From Bathynomus jamesi (taxonomy: Eukaryota > Arthropoda > Malacostraca > Isopoda > Cirolanidae): 64,000 bases of DNA. The stretch spans positions 350,001 to 414,000 of the forward strand of contig JAJOZX010003218.1 of NCBI GenBank assembly GCA_023014485.1. The letters run 5' to 3'. Shown here piece by piece: positions 33,001 to 43,890 of this stretch. The notes under the pieces are model-generated. The model did not search any database. It was not told the DNA's origin and saw only the letters and a program-made list of their open reading frames with translations. How positions within the stretch are numbered: the first letter of the stretch is position 1; each line of letters begins with the position of its first letter. Both the position numbers and the translations under genes were made by a program.

Positions 33001-34177
33001 TTGGTCTACTTCACGTTGTTCAGAGTCGAGCATATCTGGCAACAGCTTGCCTGTTTCATAAAATATTCATGAGAACAGGCCCACTCAGTCGCTATTTACA
33101 GACAGTCAATGTGGATGTTGTCAGAGCACTTGATATGGTCTCAGCTTCGATGCAGCAGCTACAGAAGATTCGCGATGATCCAGCTACTGTTATTGCTGCT
33201 GTCGAAGAAATCGAAGATAAAGCACAGTGGCCAGTCATACGTGCACGTAAAAAGAAGAGACTGAAATTACTGAAAATAGTCATGCAAAATGGATACGTGA
33301 AACATTTTATACTGTTCTAGACAAAATTAACTCGGCAATGAACGATCGATTTTCTGCAAATCGAAGTGTACTAAAATCAACACAAAAATTTTGTCCAACA
33401 AATTTCTCTAATATTGGTGCTCAAATTTCTACATTGGAGAGTGAGATCGATGAATTTTGCAGTAATTACAGCATCAATAGTCACGAATGTGCCATGGAGC
33501 TCTATAGCTTCAGTTCCTTATTCCCTTTATTATCGAACACAAAAACGATTTACAGCGCCTACACTGTACTCAATCATGATACGGGTCTTACTTAAGCCTA
33601 TCCAACTCTTTCAAAAGCATATGGCATATTAGTGGTAATTCCCGCTACATCAGCAACGGCTGAGAGGTCCTTTTCAGCATTGAAGCGAATCAAAACGCGC
33701 ATAGGGAATTCCATGTTGCAGGAGATGCTGCTGGGTACAATGCTGATATCAGTCGAACGAAATATAGCAAAGAAACTAGACACAGACCGGCTAATTGTTC
33801 GATTTGGTCAATCATCTAAATTTTTCTCGAAAGCCCTAACTATATAGTAGAGACGTTAAGTATTTATTTTCACATACATGACACACATGTGCTGTGCTTT
33901 CTATTGTTTTAAAACGTTTTGTGCTTTCTATTGTTATAAGAAGTTTGTAATAATAATATTTTCTGCATACAAACAACCTATATTTCTATAAATTTATTAA
34001 CCGAAAAATTCTAACAGTTTGATCCTGTTTATAACGTTCAAAACGAAAAATGTAAACAAATACGTCTCCGTCTCAAAACGGTCAAAAAATGCTAAAATTA
34101 AAAATTTCGAATCATTTCGAGAGGGCACCAAAATGCTCTCTGGCCCTACCAGCGATGAGAGTCCCACCACGCCACTG
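30063..34177 (+). mobile_element. hAT transposon 2 (TIR CAGTGGCGTGGTGG), with introns
   Basis: The ends CAGTGGCGTGGTGG at 30,063 and CCACCACGCCACTG at 34,177 are perfect 14-bp inverted repeats. The 8-bp target duplication is CGTCACGC (30,055-30,062) and CGTCGCGC (34,178-34,185), one mismatch. Counting it once rejoins the LINE-A reading frame. The internal gene is a ZMYM-type hAT transposase with two recognisable introns. AT-rich non-coding sequence fills 30,180-30,840. Confidence 0.9.
30847..33847 (+). pseudogene. hAT 2 transposase, three-exon model, broken
   Basis: Exon a 30,847-31,193 (basic MDKKRNKKSVAQNRAAKKHR start, then Thr/Ser-rich repeats) contains a TAG at 30,940-30,942. Exon b is 31,303-31,473 and exon c starts at 31,621; the introns are GT..AG and both in phase 2. 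Exon c has a TTF-type zinc finger (ALFCITCILF, then KHETSNSHRM), a frameshift near 31,850, a TAA near 32,261, the core (WSIIVDTSD, YVHCNAHILNLVLSD, LNTVRWTAR) and the hAT dimerisation end (TSATAERSFSALKRIKT) after further breaks near 33,320 and 33,600. Inactive. Confidence 0.8.
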
Positions 34178-34185
34178 CGTCGCGC

Positions 34186-35500
34186 CCATTTTTAAAAAAG
34201 GCGACCGCACAGTAGCTAGCAATTATAGGCCCATTAGCTTAATGTCAATTGTCGGTAAACTTTTGGAATCCGTAGTTAGGAATCGTATCATCGATCACTT
34301 AGAAAGTCGCGATTTGATCATAGTAGTCAGCATAGTTTCGACGCCATAGATCTTGTTTAACTAATTTGTTAGAATTTTATAACGAAACAGTGCAAGAATA
34401 CGATAGGCATAGAGCGGCTGACGTTATTTATTTAGATTTTAAAAAAGCGTCCGATACAGTTCCGCAGAGAAGATTAATTGTGAAGGTTAAAGCGCACGGT
34501 ATACGCGGTCAGGTAGCTAACTGGTTAGAGGAATGGCTTCGTGCTATGAGACAGAGGGTCGTTGTTAATGGTAGTGAATCGGGGTGGTTGGATGTAGGTA
34601 GCGGTGTCCCACAGGGTTCAGTGTTAGGCCCATTGCTATTCGTAATTTACATTGACGACATAGATGTAGGATTGACTAGTAACGTGTCAAAATTCGCGGA
34701 TGATACTAAAATAGGCGGTAAGGTTGTTAACGAGGACGATAGAAATAGGCTCCAAGACGATGTAAATAGGATTATGGAGTGGACGGATAAGTGGCAGATG
34801 CAATTTAACGTTGACAAATGTAAAGTTTTGCATATAGGTTCTCGTAACAATAATTACACGTATACGATTGACGATAGACAGTTAGCGAGCGTTGACGAGG
34901 AAGTAGATTTAGGCGTACGCGTATCTAAGGATTTAAAAGTTAGGAACCAGTGCCTGGGGTCTTGCGCAAAAGCTAATAGGATGTTAGGCTTCATAGCGCG
35001 TAATTTCGAATTTAAATCGAAGAATATTATATTGCCCCTTTACAAGTCCCTAGTCAGGCTTCATTTAGGATATGCCGTTCAGTTTTGGTGCCCGTATTTG
35101 CGTGAGGATATTGATAGGTTAGAAAGGGTTCAGCGTCGCGCCACGAAACTAATTCCGTCATTGCGCAACAAGCCTTATGAAGATAGGATTAAAGAGTTAG
35201 ACTTGCATTCACTCGCAACTAGGAGATTAAGGGGGGGAGCTTATTGAAGTTTTCAAAATCGTTAATAAAATCGATAACGTAAATTTTGATAAACTGTTCA
35301 CTTTCGATAATAGCAATACACGTAATAACGGATTTAATTTGCGTGACAGACGTTTCATTACTAATATTGCTAAAAACTTTTTTAAGTTTAAAGTAATTGA
35401 TAAATGGAATAATCTTCCCGCGTCAGTCGTGAACTCTACCAGCGTTAATGTGTTTAAGAACCGTTTAGATAGGCGTTTTAAAAATATTAACGTTGTTTAA
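34186..35500 (+). pseudogene. LINE-A ORF2, RT core and C-terminus
   Basis: Resumes with PIFKKGDRTVASNYRPISLM. A frameshift near 34,345 separates this from the frame 34,366-35,247, which has VIYLDFKKASDTV (motif A), SGVPQGSVLGPLLFVIYIDD and the catalytic SKFADDTKIGG. A second frameshift in the G-run near 35,240 precedes the C-terminal part (LPASVVNSTSVNVFKNRLD), ending at TAA 35,498-35,500. The family is CR1-like by the KWQMQFNVDKCKVLHIGS and RPHLEY-type blocks. Confidence 0.8.
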
Positions 35501-36119
35501 TATAATAATAAAACAATTAGTAACAGGAGCTCTGGGGGTGGTGATCGGGGATGAGTCTGTTGACGACTAATGCCAGCTTGTGACATGCCAGCGTGTGATA
35601 TGCCAGCAAAAAAGAAAAAATTAGACTAACACGAGCTTAAATGTAGCTTGTAGCGTAAACTAACCCACTTTTTGTTATTCTTTTTTTTCCTTTCTCCTTA
35701 TTTACATGTCTGTAACTCTCTTCATTGAATGTCTGTAGTTTGCATGGTATGATAGTGTTAGAGTTAAGAATGTGTTGCATGGTTTGTAATGCGTTCTTAT
35801 TTTACTTCTTTTCATCTTCCACCCCTTTCCGGCAGAGTGGGCTGCATCCTCTACCTACCGATGGAGTGGAGGACCAGTCTGCAACAGCTGGAAGTATTCT
35901 CTTCGACTATTTTTCCGACTTGTCGGCAGTGGCCGGCGGATAATGATGGTATCCTTCTTTCTCTTTTTCTGAATGAATTTTAACCCACGAGTGATAGGTT
36001 TTGCTACTTAACCTCATATTCTCTTCTTTTAACCCCTTACTTTCTTCTTTCTCTCAGGCTAACCTTAGAGTGGCTCTTAGGGTCTTTGTTAGTCTTAGCT
36101 TCTGTAGATCTGTAGATCC

Positions 36120-36565
36120 TCCTTTCGGGATTTCGGTGAAGCTTTTGCTATTGCGCTAGACATATCAAAAGCCCTCCATAGAGTCTGGCACAAATCTTTA
36201 ATTTCCATACTGCCCTCCTTCGGTTTATATCCTTCTATCTGCACCTTCATCTATAATTTCCTTTCTGGCCGATCTATAGCTGCAGTTGTAGATGGCCACT
36301 GTTCTTCTCCTAAAGCTATTAACAGTGGTGTTCCTCAGGGTTCTGTCCTGTCACCCACGCTTTTCCTTTTATTTATTAATGCTCTTTCACAGCAGTCGCT
36401 TCATAATTCGCGTGAGGCGGGTATGGGGCACCTGACCTCTGATCTTTCTGCTATATCTGATTGTGGCAGAGAAAACCTTGTGGCTTTCAATGCTTCAAAA
36501 ATCAGTTTCACCATCTGTCTACTCGTCACAATCTTCCACATGACTATCTCCTTACCTTCAACAAC
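36120..36565 (+). pseudogene. LINE-B reverse transcriptase, part 3
   Basis: Resumes after LINE-A copy 2: FGEAFAIALDISKALHRVWH (motif A region), SGRSIAAVVDGHCSS, NSGVPQGSVLSPTLFLLFIN, then a jump over the catalytic YADD block to HLTSDLSAISDCGRENLVAF. The jump marks an internal deletion near 36,415. It ends where hAT 3 begins. Confidence 0.7.
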
Positions 36566-38395
36566 CAGGGCCGGCGCTAGGCTATATGCTGCCCTAGGCG
36601 AACCGTGTAATTTGTGCCCCTCCCCTGTACAACAATAACAGGAAAATTACAACATCCCATTTTATTAATATAAACAAAGAAAATAAATATATAATGAACA
36701 AAATAGTGTTATTTACTGTATATAAATAAACATCCAGATTACAAACTATGATAAAATTTAACTTTTCGCGATTTCTGCTTTGCGGAACCAGAAACGAGTT
36801 TCTTGCAGTCCATTCTTTGTGCGATGTCGTGTTCTATCGATAGCATAGATAGCCCAACGAATCTTTCTTGCGCCATTGAAGAACGAATGTATGTTTTAAT
36901 TAGTTTCAGTTTGGAAAAACTGCGTTCACCACTGGCTACGGAAACTGGTAGGGTGAAGAGTATTCGGAGTGCAATGCATACGTTAGGAACACTATCTGTA
37001 AGAGTATTTTTGCAAATATAATGAATGACATCTTTGGGTGATGAATTATTTGGCACACGTCGTGCAATTGTTTGCAATTCATCACAAATCTGTAGCATCG
37101 ATGTCTTTTGAGTCTCCATGCTGTAATGCTTCCTCAAGCTTCACCCACTGTTCCATAATTTTATTTGGCGTATCATTCCGTAAATTGTTAATATTGTATA
37201 GGAAGCCAAACACCGAACTAGTATGCTACAGCTGAATGAATCTGTCATCAACCGACTGTTTTGTGGTGTTAAGGACTGCAAAATAAAAGTTCACTCTGAA
37301 TCTTTCTTTCGGATTCTGGACAGGCTCATCGTCTGCTTCATATGCGAATTGTTTCTTCTTTCTCCTAATATAAACCGGCTCTGGCTCAAACTGTACTGCT
37401 ATATCTAACTCCTCAGCTAGTTCACGTGCATCTACCAGTTTGTTTTCAAATCCCTTCTCACTTCTGGCTTCTACTAGATACATCTTTGTTTCCTTCAATT
37501 TACTCAATGCATCATGTACGTCAAATTCCTTTGCTTGAAGTTGATTGCTGGTGAGGTTTACCTCAAACAGAATGTCATACCACACGACTAAGGAAACAAC
37601 AAACTTGAAACTGCGAATAGCCTTTGCCAGAGCTCTTGCATCTACTCGTGAACTATTTCCAGAAGATCCCGTTCGGGTAACGTCTTCAAATATTTCAATC
37701 AGTGCATCGTAAACATCACCTAGCTGATAACGAAGAGGTTTCAGCGCCTCAATTCGACTTTCCCACCTTGTATCACTTAATGGTTTCACGGTAAGGATTG
37801 GAACGTGGCACATTAACACTTCCCAACGATGCGTGGAAGCTGAGAAATAGACATAAATACGTTGTACTAAGTCAAAAAATGCTGTTGCTTCTAAGCAACG
37901 CTTGCAAGCGTCATTCACAACCAAATTCAATTAATGTGCACTGCAAGGAACAAACAATGCTCGTGGATTCACATCCAAAATTCTCCGTTGCACGCCATTG
38001 CCTTTTCCCTTCATGTTGTTTCCATTATCATAACCTTGCCCGCGTAAGTTTTCAATTGGTAATGACATCTCTTGAAGCTGACTAAGGATTACTTCCGTCA
38101 TACCAGCACCAATCGTCTCCTGCAGTGGAACAAATCCCAAGAAATGTTCTCTTATGCATACGGAGTCACATCTGAAGCAATGTCGACAAAACGAATGATC
38201 ATTGTCATCTGTTCAACATGGCCAACATCTGGCGTGCAATGTAGAATTATTGAAAAGTACTTGGCTGCACGAGCAGATTTTAATATTTCTTGCTTGATTG
38301 CGTTGGACAATAGTTGAATCAGTTCGTTTTGTATATCTTTTCCAAGGTAGTGCACATGTGTCTCATTGTCTCTGAGCTTCACATTGTGTCAAAAT
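36566..38395 (-). mobile_element. hAT transposon 3, truncated at its 5' side
   Basis: One TIR, CAGGGCCGGCGCTAGG, at 36,566 on the 3' side of the gene. The transposase is on the minus strand. The other end is not found: the reading frame stops near 38,390 without zinc finger or TIR, so the left part of the gene is missing. Confidence 0.65.
36739..38382 (-). pseudogene. hAT 3 transposase, N-terminally truncated and frameshifted
   Basis: Four minus-strand frames in order: 38,382-38,152 (YFSIILHCTPDVGHVEQMTM, the first catalytic region), 38,140-37,931 (GQGYDNGNNMKGKGNGVQ, then PCSAH), 37,930-37,226 (core helices, LSDTRWESRIEALKPLR) and 37,137-36,739 (dimerisation end FTLPVSVASGERSFSKLKL). It is related to ZMYM1-like hAT transposases and is different from the two other hAT proteins here. 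Breaks at about 38,145, 37,930 and 37,180 plus the missing zinc finger make it dead. Confidence 0.75.
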
Positions 38396-38403
38396 TTCTG
38401 AAT

Positions 38404-38476
38404 CTTAAGATTTTCATGACTAATTATTTGGTCAATAAAACTATAGAAAAGAACACAGTCATGAAAATCTTGAGCT
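38404..38476. repeat. Small inverted repeat (AAGATTTTCATGACT)
   Basis: TTAAGATTTTCATGACT at 38,404 and AGTCATGAAAATCTTGAG at about 38,458 are inverted copies with a short loop; a possible tiny hairpin element between hAT 3 and the next TIR element. Confidence 0.5.
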
Positions 38477-38718
38477 TTACATATAATTAAAACTAGCGGA
38501 GCGACCCGGCGTTGCCGGGGTGAATGTTGAACGATATATATATATATAATAATGTTATAATGTTATAATGTTTCAGACTAACAAAGACCCTAGGATCCAC
38601 TCATGGCTGGTCTACCTAACTGTGTTCGTAATTGTGTATTGTGCATGTCCTCCGTGGTGGCGGAGGGGACCTACAATTTTACGTGGGTTCCGAACCACAA
38701 ATCCTTAATTTTACTACC

Positions 38719-40450
38719 TTAAACTATACCCAATCTATCAACATATGCATCTAATCGATTTTTAAACATGTTTATAGACGTGCTACGAATTACTTCTACT
38801 GGAAAACTATTCCACCTATTTACTATTCTATGCGTAAACAAGTTTTTGGCAACTGCTGTCTCGAACCTTCTACTTGTCAACTTACACGCGTTATTTCTAG
38901 TCCTATTATACTGAGATATTTCGAAAAAGCTCTCTCTCTCTACGTTATCGAACCCATTCATAATTCTGAAAACCTGGATTAGATCACCCCTTAGCCTCCT
39001 AGTCTCGAGTGTAGTCAATTTTAACTCCTTAAGTCTATCCTCGTACGACTTTGACCAAAACGACGGAATCATCTTAGTTGCTCGTCTTTGAACGCTTTCG
39101 ATTTTGTCTATATCTTTTCGCATATACGGATTCCAAAATTGGATCGCGTACTCCAAATGGGGTCTAACTAATGATTTATAAAGAGGAACTAGAATATCGC
39201 GCAATTTGTACTCAAAATTCCAAGCCATAAAACCTAGCACTTTCTTCGCTTTATTGACCGCTGCTGTACTTTGTTTCGCTACTTTTAAATCACCAGTGAC
39301 TATAACTCCTAAATCTTTTTCCTGCTCTACGCTTGTTAACTCCTTCCCTGACATACTATACGCAAAATTACCGTTACGCGAACCTATATGTAAAATTTTG
39401 CACTTATCGACGTTAAATCTCATTTGCCATGTGACTGACCAATCAACGATTTTATTCAGATCTTCCTGGATTTTACCTCTATCTTCGTCATTAATCGCTC
39501 TACCACTCAACTTCGTGTCATCCGCAAACTTTGAAACTGTACTGACTAGGCCGACATCTAAATCGTTAATGTTAATATATATAGGAAAAAGCAATGGGCC
39601 CCTGAGGAACGCCGCTCGCTACATTAGCCAAACACGACTCGGTTCTATCAACGACCACCCTGTTTCCTACCTCGCAACCACTCTTCTATCCAATTTATTA
39701 CTACACCCCTGATTCCGTGAGCCTTAGTTTTTTCAAAGAGTCTTTTGTGCGGTACGGTTTCAAACGCTTTTTGAAAATCTAAATACACTACATCAACCGC
39801 CCGATGACTATCGTAAACTTCAACCACGCTTTGAAAAAATTCTAAAAGATTAGTTAAGCAAGATTTATTTCGCCTAAAACCGTGCTGAGTATTTCTAACC
39901 AAGTTATGCAATTCTAAGTGTTCGACGATACGATTCCTAATTATTGATTCCAGTAGCTTACCTACAACAGACGTTAAACTGATTGGCCTATAATTTTCCG
40001 CCGCACCTTTATCGCCTTTCTTAAAGATAGGTGTTACAATTTGCTAACTTGAAATTATCTGGTACGCACCACTCAGTAATAGACGCATTAAAAATCTTTG
40101 TTTGCTATCTTTTAATTCTATCTTTTAATTCTTTTAATTGTATGGGATATGGAATCCGGCCCCGGTGATTTACGCATTTTCATTTTATCAATATAGCGCA
40201 TTACCTCCCTTTCACTAACCACAATATTATCCAAAATATTACCATTATCAAAAGGTATTATGTCTATGGCCGTAAAGATATTCGTTACATCTTCTATAGT
40301 AAAAACTGACGTAAAAAATTCGTTTAGCAAGGTAGCCATTTGCTTGTTTTCAGAAACTAGCTCTCCATTAACATTTTTTAACGACCGAAGACACTTTTTA
40401 CTGGATTTCTATTATTGACGGGTTGAAAGAATCGCTTGGGGTTTTCTTTA
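38719..40450 (-). pseudogene. LINE-C reverse transcriptase, frameshifted
   Basis: Frames 40,339-40,118 (FFTSVFTIEDV, KMRKSPGPDSI), 39,911-39,648 (TQHGFRRNKSCLTNLL, VVYLDFQKAFETVPHK with motif A Asp) and 39,594-38,719 (SKFADDTKLSGR catalytic block, RPHLEYAIQFWNPYMRK and the full C-terminus ending FKNRLDAYVDRLGIV). Breaks lie near 40,100 and 39,600; some bases of the SGVPQGS block are missing at the second. It is the most complete RT 3' end in the window. Confidence 0.85.
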
Positions 40451-40496
40451 CCGTCACGAGCTATGGAGATTTCAAATTCGCGCTTGGACTTTTTTA

Positions 40497-41447
40497 TTAC
40501 ACTTTTCGCTTCACAGATATGTAGTTGTTTCGTAACCACAAATTGTCTTTATCGCACTTATGTAGCCTATAAGCCCTATCTCTACTCTTTATAATGTCTC
40601 CTACTCTAGAAGTAAACCACAAGGGCTTGTTGTTTACTTTCGCACGCTTAATTTTGTACGGTACACATTCCTCATTTATAGTCCTAAATACTGTTTCGAA
40701 CGATTTCCACATTAGTTTTGCGTTGGAGTTCCCCATTGCGTTTTTCCAATTGACGTGTGACAATTTATTTCGTAATTTACTAAAGTCTGCGTGCTGGAAG
40801 TTAGGAATTTTAGTCGAGTTAGCTGGTTTCGAGTGACTTACTGAGAGGACAAACTCTACCATATTGTGATCTCTATTGCTTAACGGTTCTATTACTTGAA
40901 GATCAGTAATTAGCCTATCATCCGTAGTTATTACTAAATCTAAAATACTGTCCAACCTCGTAGGTTCCCCAACCTTTTGAATAAGAAAGCTATCCTCGAG
41001 AAAATTAACTAAACGATTATCTTCAGCGTCTCCCTGCATTGTATCGTAATTTACGTTAACGCAATTAAAGTCACCTATAACTAAAGCCTGCTCACTACCG
41101 ATTATTCTCTTTAGTTCACGATATAACGCTTCGTCCGTATCAGCTGTTTGATTAGGGGGCCTATATATAACCGCAACAAGAAGTTTGAAATCGTTCAATT
41201 TAAGTTCTGCTATAGTCGAATCTATCGGTTCTGGAATTGTGTGCTTTACTTCTATAACGTTCGCAATATTATCTTTGATATACAACATAACACCGCCTCC
41301 TCGCCTACCTATTCTGTTTTTAACAAAAAGTCTATAACCTTTAATTTGATACTCCTCTACAAAGTCACGAGTTTCAGTGCTAAGCCACGATTCATTTATC
41401 GCAATTAAATCATAGTCTTTACGAGCATTTAAGGATAGAACCTTCAA
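40497..41447 (-). pseudogene. LINE-C apurinic-type endonuclease domain
   Basis: A 316-codon frame. Conserved blocks: AINESWLS (catalytic Glu), RRGGGVMLYIKDN, VIYRPPN, VIGDFNCVNVNY (Asp-Asn) and SNRDHNMVEF (Asp-His pair). It nicks target DNA to prime reverse transcription. The first strand and Asn motif at the very N-terminus are partly lost in a shifted frame. It is separated from the RT by stops near 40,490. Confidence 0.8.
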
Positions 41448-41459
41448 ATTGTTTGTAAT

Positions 41460-41880
41460 TGCGATACCTTCGCGAGCGCAGTGGAAATTTATGGAATTTA
41501 CGCTGGGACCGTTCGAGTTACGGCAGCCTGAAAAGAAGAGACAGTATTATGAAATAGTCTTCCTGAACGCGCAGCTCCAACGTCATTAAGATGAAGTCCA
41601 TCTTCGAGGAACAATTCCCTCCTGCCGTAGAAACTGTTCCAAAAATTCGCAAAATGCACTCCTTCCTGTTGGCAAAGAGACTTTAGGTTTTGTTGATATA
41701 GATCCCTTGCTGTAGAAATCGCTACGTTGGATAATTCGAAGAAGTATACCAGTTAAAACAATCTTATTAGTTTTTCCTTTAGTCGCTCTAGTAAGTCCCC
41801 GTACCTAGCCAGCAGCTCTTCCGATCTAGAATTTAAAACGTTATAGTACCGACATGAATAACCTACGTTGTCTAGGATAT
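41460..41880 (-). pseudogene. LINE-C ORF1 end with SGNH/GDSL esterase-like motif
   Basis: A frame with one internal TAA reads SEELLARYGDLLERLKEK, then CQQEGVHFANFWNSF, then LEDGLHLNDVGAARSGRLFH. The DGLHL block is the Asp..His motif at the end of SGNH (GDSL) esterases that CR1/L2 ORF1 proteins often carry. Truncated at its N-terminus by the 5' end of the element. Confidence 0.6.
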
Positions 41881-42165
41881 AGGGTATAGGGTATAGGGTA
41901 TATGCCCGGTTAGGTCAACTGAATGCCCGGTTAGGTTAATTGAATGCCCGGTTAGGTTAACTGAATGCCCGATTAGATTAATTGAATATCTGGGTAGGTT
42001 AATTGAATGCCCGGTTAGGTTAATTGTACGCCCTTCACGATTGGTTAGGTTAAGTTGTGATATTTTCGTTAGCTTTAACGAAAATATCACGACTTAACCT
42101 AACCAATTTAATTAACCTAATCGGGTATTCAGTTGACCTAACCGGCCATTCAGTTTACCTAACCG

Positions 42166-42170
<5 letters not shown>
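41880..42170. repeat. Hairpin MITE copy 1 with (GGTTAGGTTAAnTGAATGCCC)n arms
   Basis: About six direct repeats of a 20-22 bp unit (CCCGGTTAGGTTAATTGAAT) lead into a palindrome centred near 42,070 (GATATTTTCGTTAGCTTT, then AACGAAAATATC). The right arm repeats the units in inverted form up to about 42,168. A second copy is at 56,485-56,642. It is non-coding and probably moves by a TIR transposase not identified here. Confidence 0.7.
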
Positions 42171-42201
<31 letters not shown>

Positions 42202-42396
42202 TATATATATAGCGTTCAACATCCACCCCGGCCACGCCTGGTCGCTCCGCTAGTAATAAATAAATAAATACGCTTTATTTTGTCGACATGTTGACATATG
42301 TATGGGATATTACATAGATATATGTAGCCAGATTAAGATGTTACAGGTTGTATGAAAAAATAAAATGATAGACATACTAATATTAATTATTATATA

Positions 42397-43694
42397 CGAG
42401 GGGCGGTCAGAAAATAAGTTTACACGGCGTATAATTTCGTAACTAAAGGACCTACATTGATAATTATGTTTGTATCAGGTGAATTCGTTAATCATTGTTG
42501 GCAACACTGTACGTCCATTCGGCTGCCATCTACCGTACATTGGTTATATGAGTCAATTGAACATGGCGGCTCGACTGGAACAGTGCCCTGTCATTTCTGC
42601 AAAGATATTCCGAGTCTGTCAGTATGGAAAACTGATACGTGTAGGTAGTTGGGAGGTAACAAAAATGGTCCACTGAGTAGGTGGGTAGTTAGTCTAACTA
42701 TTATTAAACTCCTTTTATGTCAATAACTGGGTGGATGAAACCAATTGGTTGTTCACCAGAGTTATTCTCCACACTAGTATTTACTGTATATACTGTGTGA
42801 TAGAGCGTGCTCAGTGGTAAACATACACTACCGATCAACCAACAAACGAAAAGGACGCTGGTGGAAAAAGCCAGGAGAAGGAACTGGTGGGAAGGAAGAA
42901 CGGCATAGCAAACGAAGTGGCTTGAAAACAGAAAAAGATGTCCACCAGCAAGTACGCTCTCAAATATTGAGCAAAGAGAAGGGGGGGGCTGTCTAATAAC
43001 ACTTAGTAAGTGATCAGTTGTGTTTTTGAACCTCGGTTTGGCGATTGACCTATAAGCTAGGCCTACATTGTGATCTAAGACCTCGCATCAACTCATAGCT
43101 TAACAAAGGTTAAGGTAAATTACTGTGAACCTCAATTTCATCTGCCCGCTCTGGAACATTTCCGAATCTCTAGGCTGACCCTTACAAGGCTAAGCTTAAC
43201 CTACTCTATAGTTAGACTGGAGATATTAGGGGTGGGTTAATTGGGGACCAATTCCTACAGAGCATTTTTCACAGTCACTGGTCAAGAATTTCTCGAGCGC
43301 ACTGTCACAGGAGACGAAACATGGGTTCATCACCATACTCCGGAAACAAAACGTTCCAGCATGGAATGGAAACACCCTGGGTCCCCGCGACCAAAGAAGT
43401 TCAAGATTGTGAGGTCCGTTGGCAAAGTGATGGTTACCGTGTTTTGGGACCACGAAGTTGTTTTGCTCGCAGACTTCATGCAAAAAGGCACAACAATCGG
43501 TGCAGCTGCAAATTGTTCAACACTAGAACGTTTACGAGCGGCCATTAAACGTAAACGTCCTGGACTGCTCCAGTCGAGCCGCCATATTCAACTGACTCAT
43601 ATAACGGTAGATGGCAAGCCGAATCGACGTGTCGTGTTGCCAACAATGATTAACGAATTCACCTGATACAAACATAATCAATGACCGCCCCTCG
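42397..43694 (+). mobile_element. Mariner (DD34D type) deletion derivative with long TIRs
   Basis: Ends read CGAGGGGCGGTCA at 42,397 and TGACCGCCCCTCG at 43,694. Inverted similarity extends about 170 bp inward through ATGTTTGTATCAGGTGAATTCG, with a 50-bp extra piece in the left arm. The interior is mostly non-coding and holds part of a Mos1/SETMAR-like transposase. Confidence 0.8.
43261..43560 (+). pseudogene. Mariner transposase fragment
   Basis: The frame contains RTVTGDETWVHHHTPETKRS (first catalytic Asp), KHPGSPRPKKFK, then GKVMVTVFWDHEVVLLADFM and, after a jump, RLRAAIKRKRPGLL. The second and third catalytic Asp regions are deleted. It is enough to place the copy among classical mariners. 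Confidence 0.8.
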
Positions 43695-43700
43695 TGTGTA

Positions 43701-43702
<2 letters not shown>

Positions 43703-43762
<60 letters not shown>
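43703..43762. repeat. (TA)n microsatellite
   Basis: About 60 bases of TA dinucleotides between the mariner at 42,397-43,694 and the DD37E element starting at 43,769. Long aromatic Tyr/Ile frames crossing it are artefacts. Confidence 0.95.
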
Positions 43763-43766
<4 letters not shown>

Positions 43767-43890
43767 TACGGGGCTCCAATAAACCTTAGCCCCCCCCCCC
43801 CGCCCATGGCCTGCCTAAACCATTAGAGGTACAGTAAAACTAAACATACCTTACAAAAGAGAATTTAATCCTGCATTTAATGAGAAACAA

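Larger units (their letters stand above)
29025..36120 (+). mobile_element. LINE-A copy 2 (CR1 type), 5'-truncated, split by a hAT
   Basis: Starts inside the endonuclease domain at about 29,025 and ends at about 36,120 in the 8-mer repeat CTGTAGAT. ORF2 is open at 29,030-30,062, then resumes at 34,186 beyond the hAT element (30,063-34,177). The 3' UTR (35,501-36,120) matches the left copy in reverse. 5' truncation and a short tandem 3' terminus without poly(A) are CR1-like. It is inserted in LINE-B. Confidence 0.8.
38545..41880 (-). mobile_element. LINE-C (CR1 type), nearly full length ORF2
   Basis: Minus-strand non-LTR element. The 3' end is marked by three copies of an 8-mer TTATAATG near 38,545-38,572, after a UTR that shares GGGTCTTTGTTAGTC with LINE-A. 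It has an ORF1 esterase-like piece, endonuclease and reverse transcriptase. 5'-truncated at about 41,880, where short TATAGGG repeats and a MITE begin. Confidence 0.8.
38492..42254. mobile_element. TIR hairpin element (ACTAGCGGAGCGACC ends) split by LINE-C
   Basis: ACTAGCGGAGCGACCCGGCG starts at 38,492 and runs about 48 bp into a (TA)n tract. Its inverted copy ends with GGTCGCTCCGCTAGT at 42,254, also next to (TA)n. The arms differ at about five places. Without the LINE and MITE between them they would form a short hairpin of roughly 100-150 bp with a TA-repeat loop. I do not recognise the family. Confidence 0.65.

Noticed and set aside
41900..42060. Internal telomeric (TTAGG)n tract
   Set aside because: TTAGG occurs once per 20-22 bp unit, not in tandem; the array belongs to a hairpin MITE.
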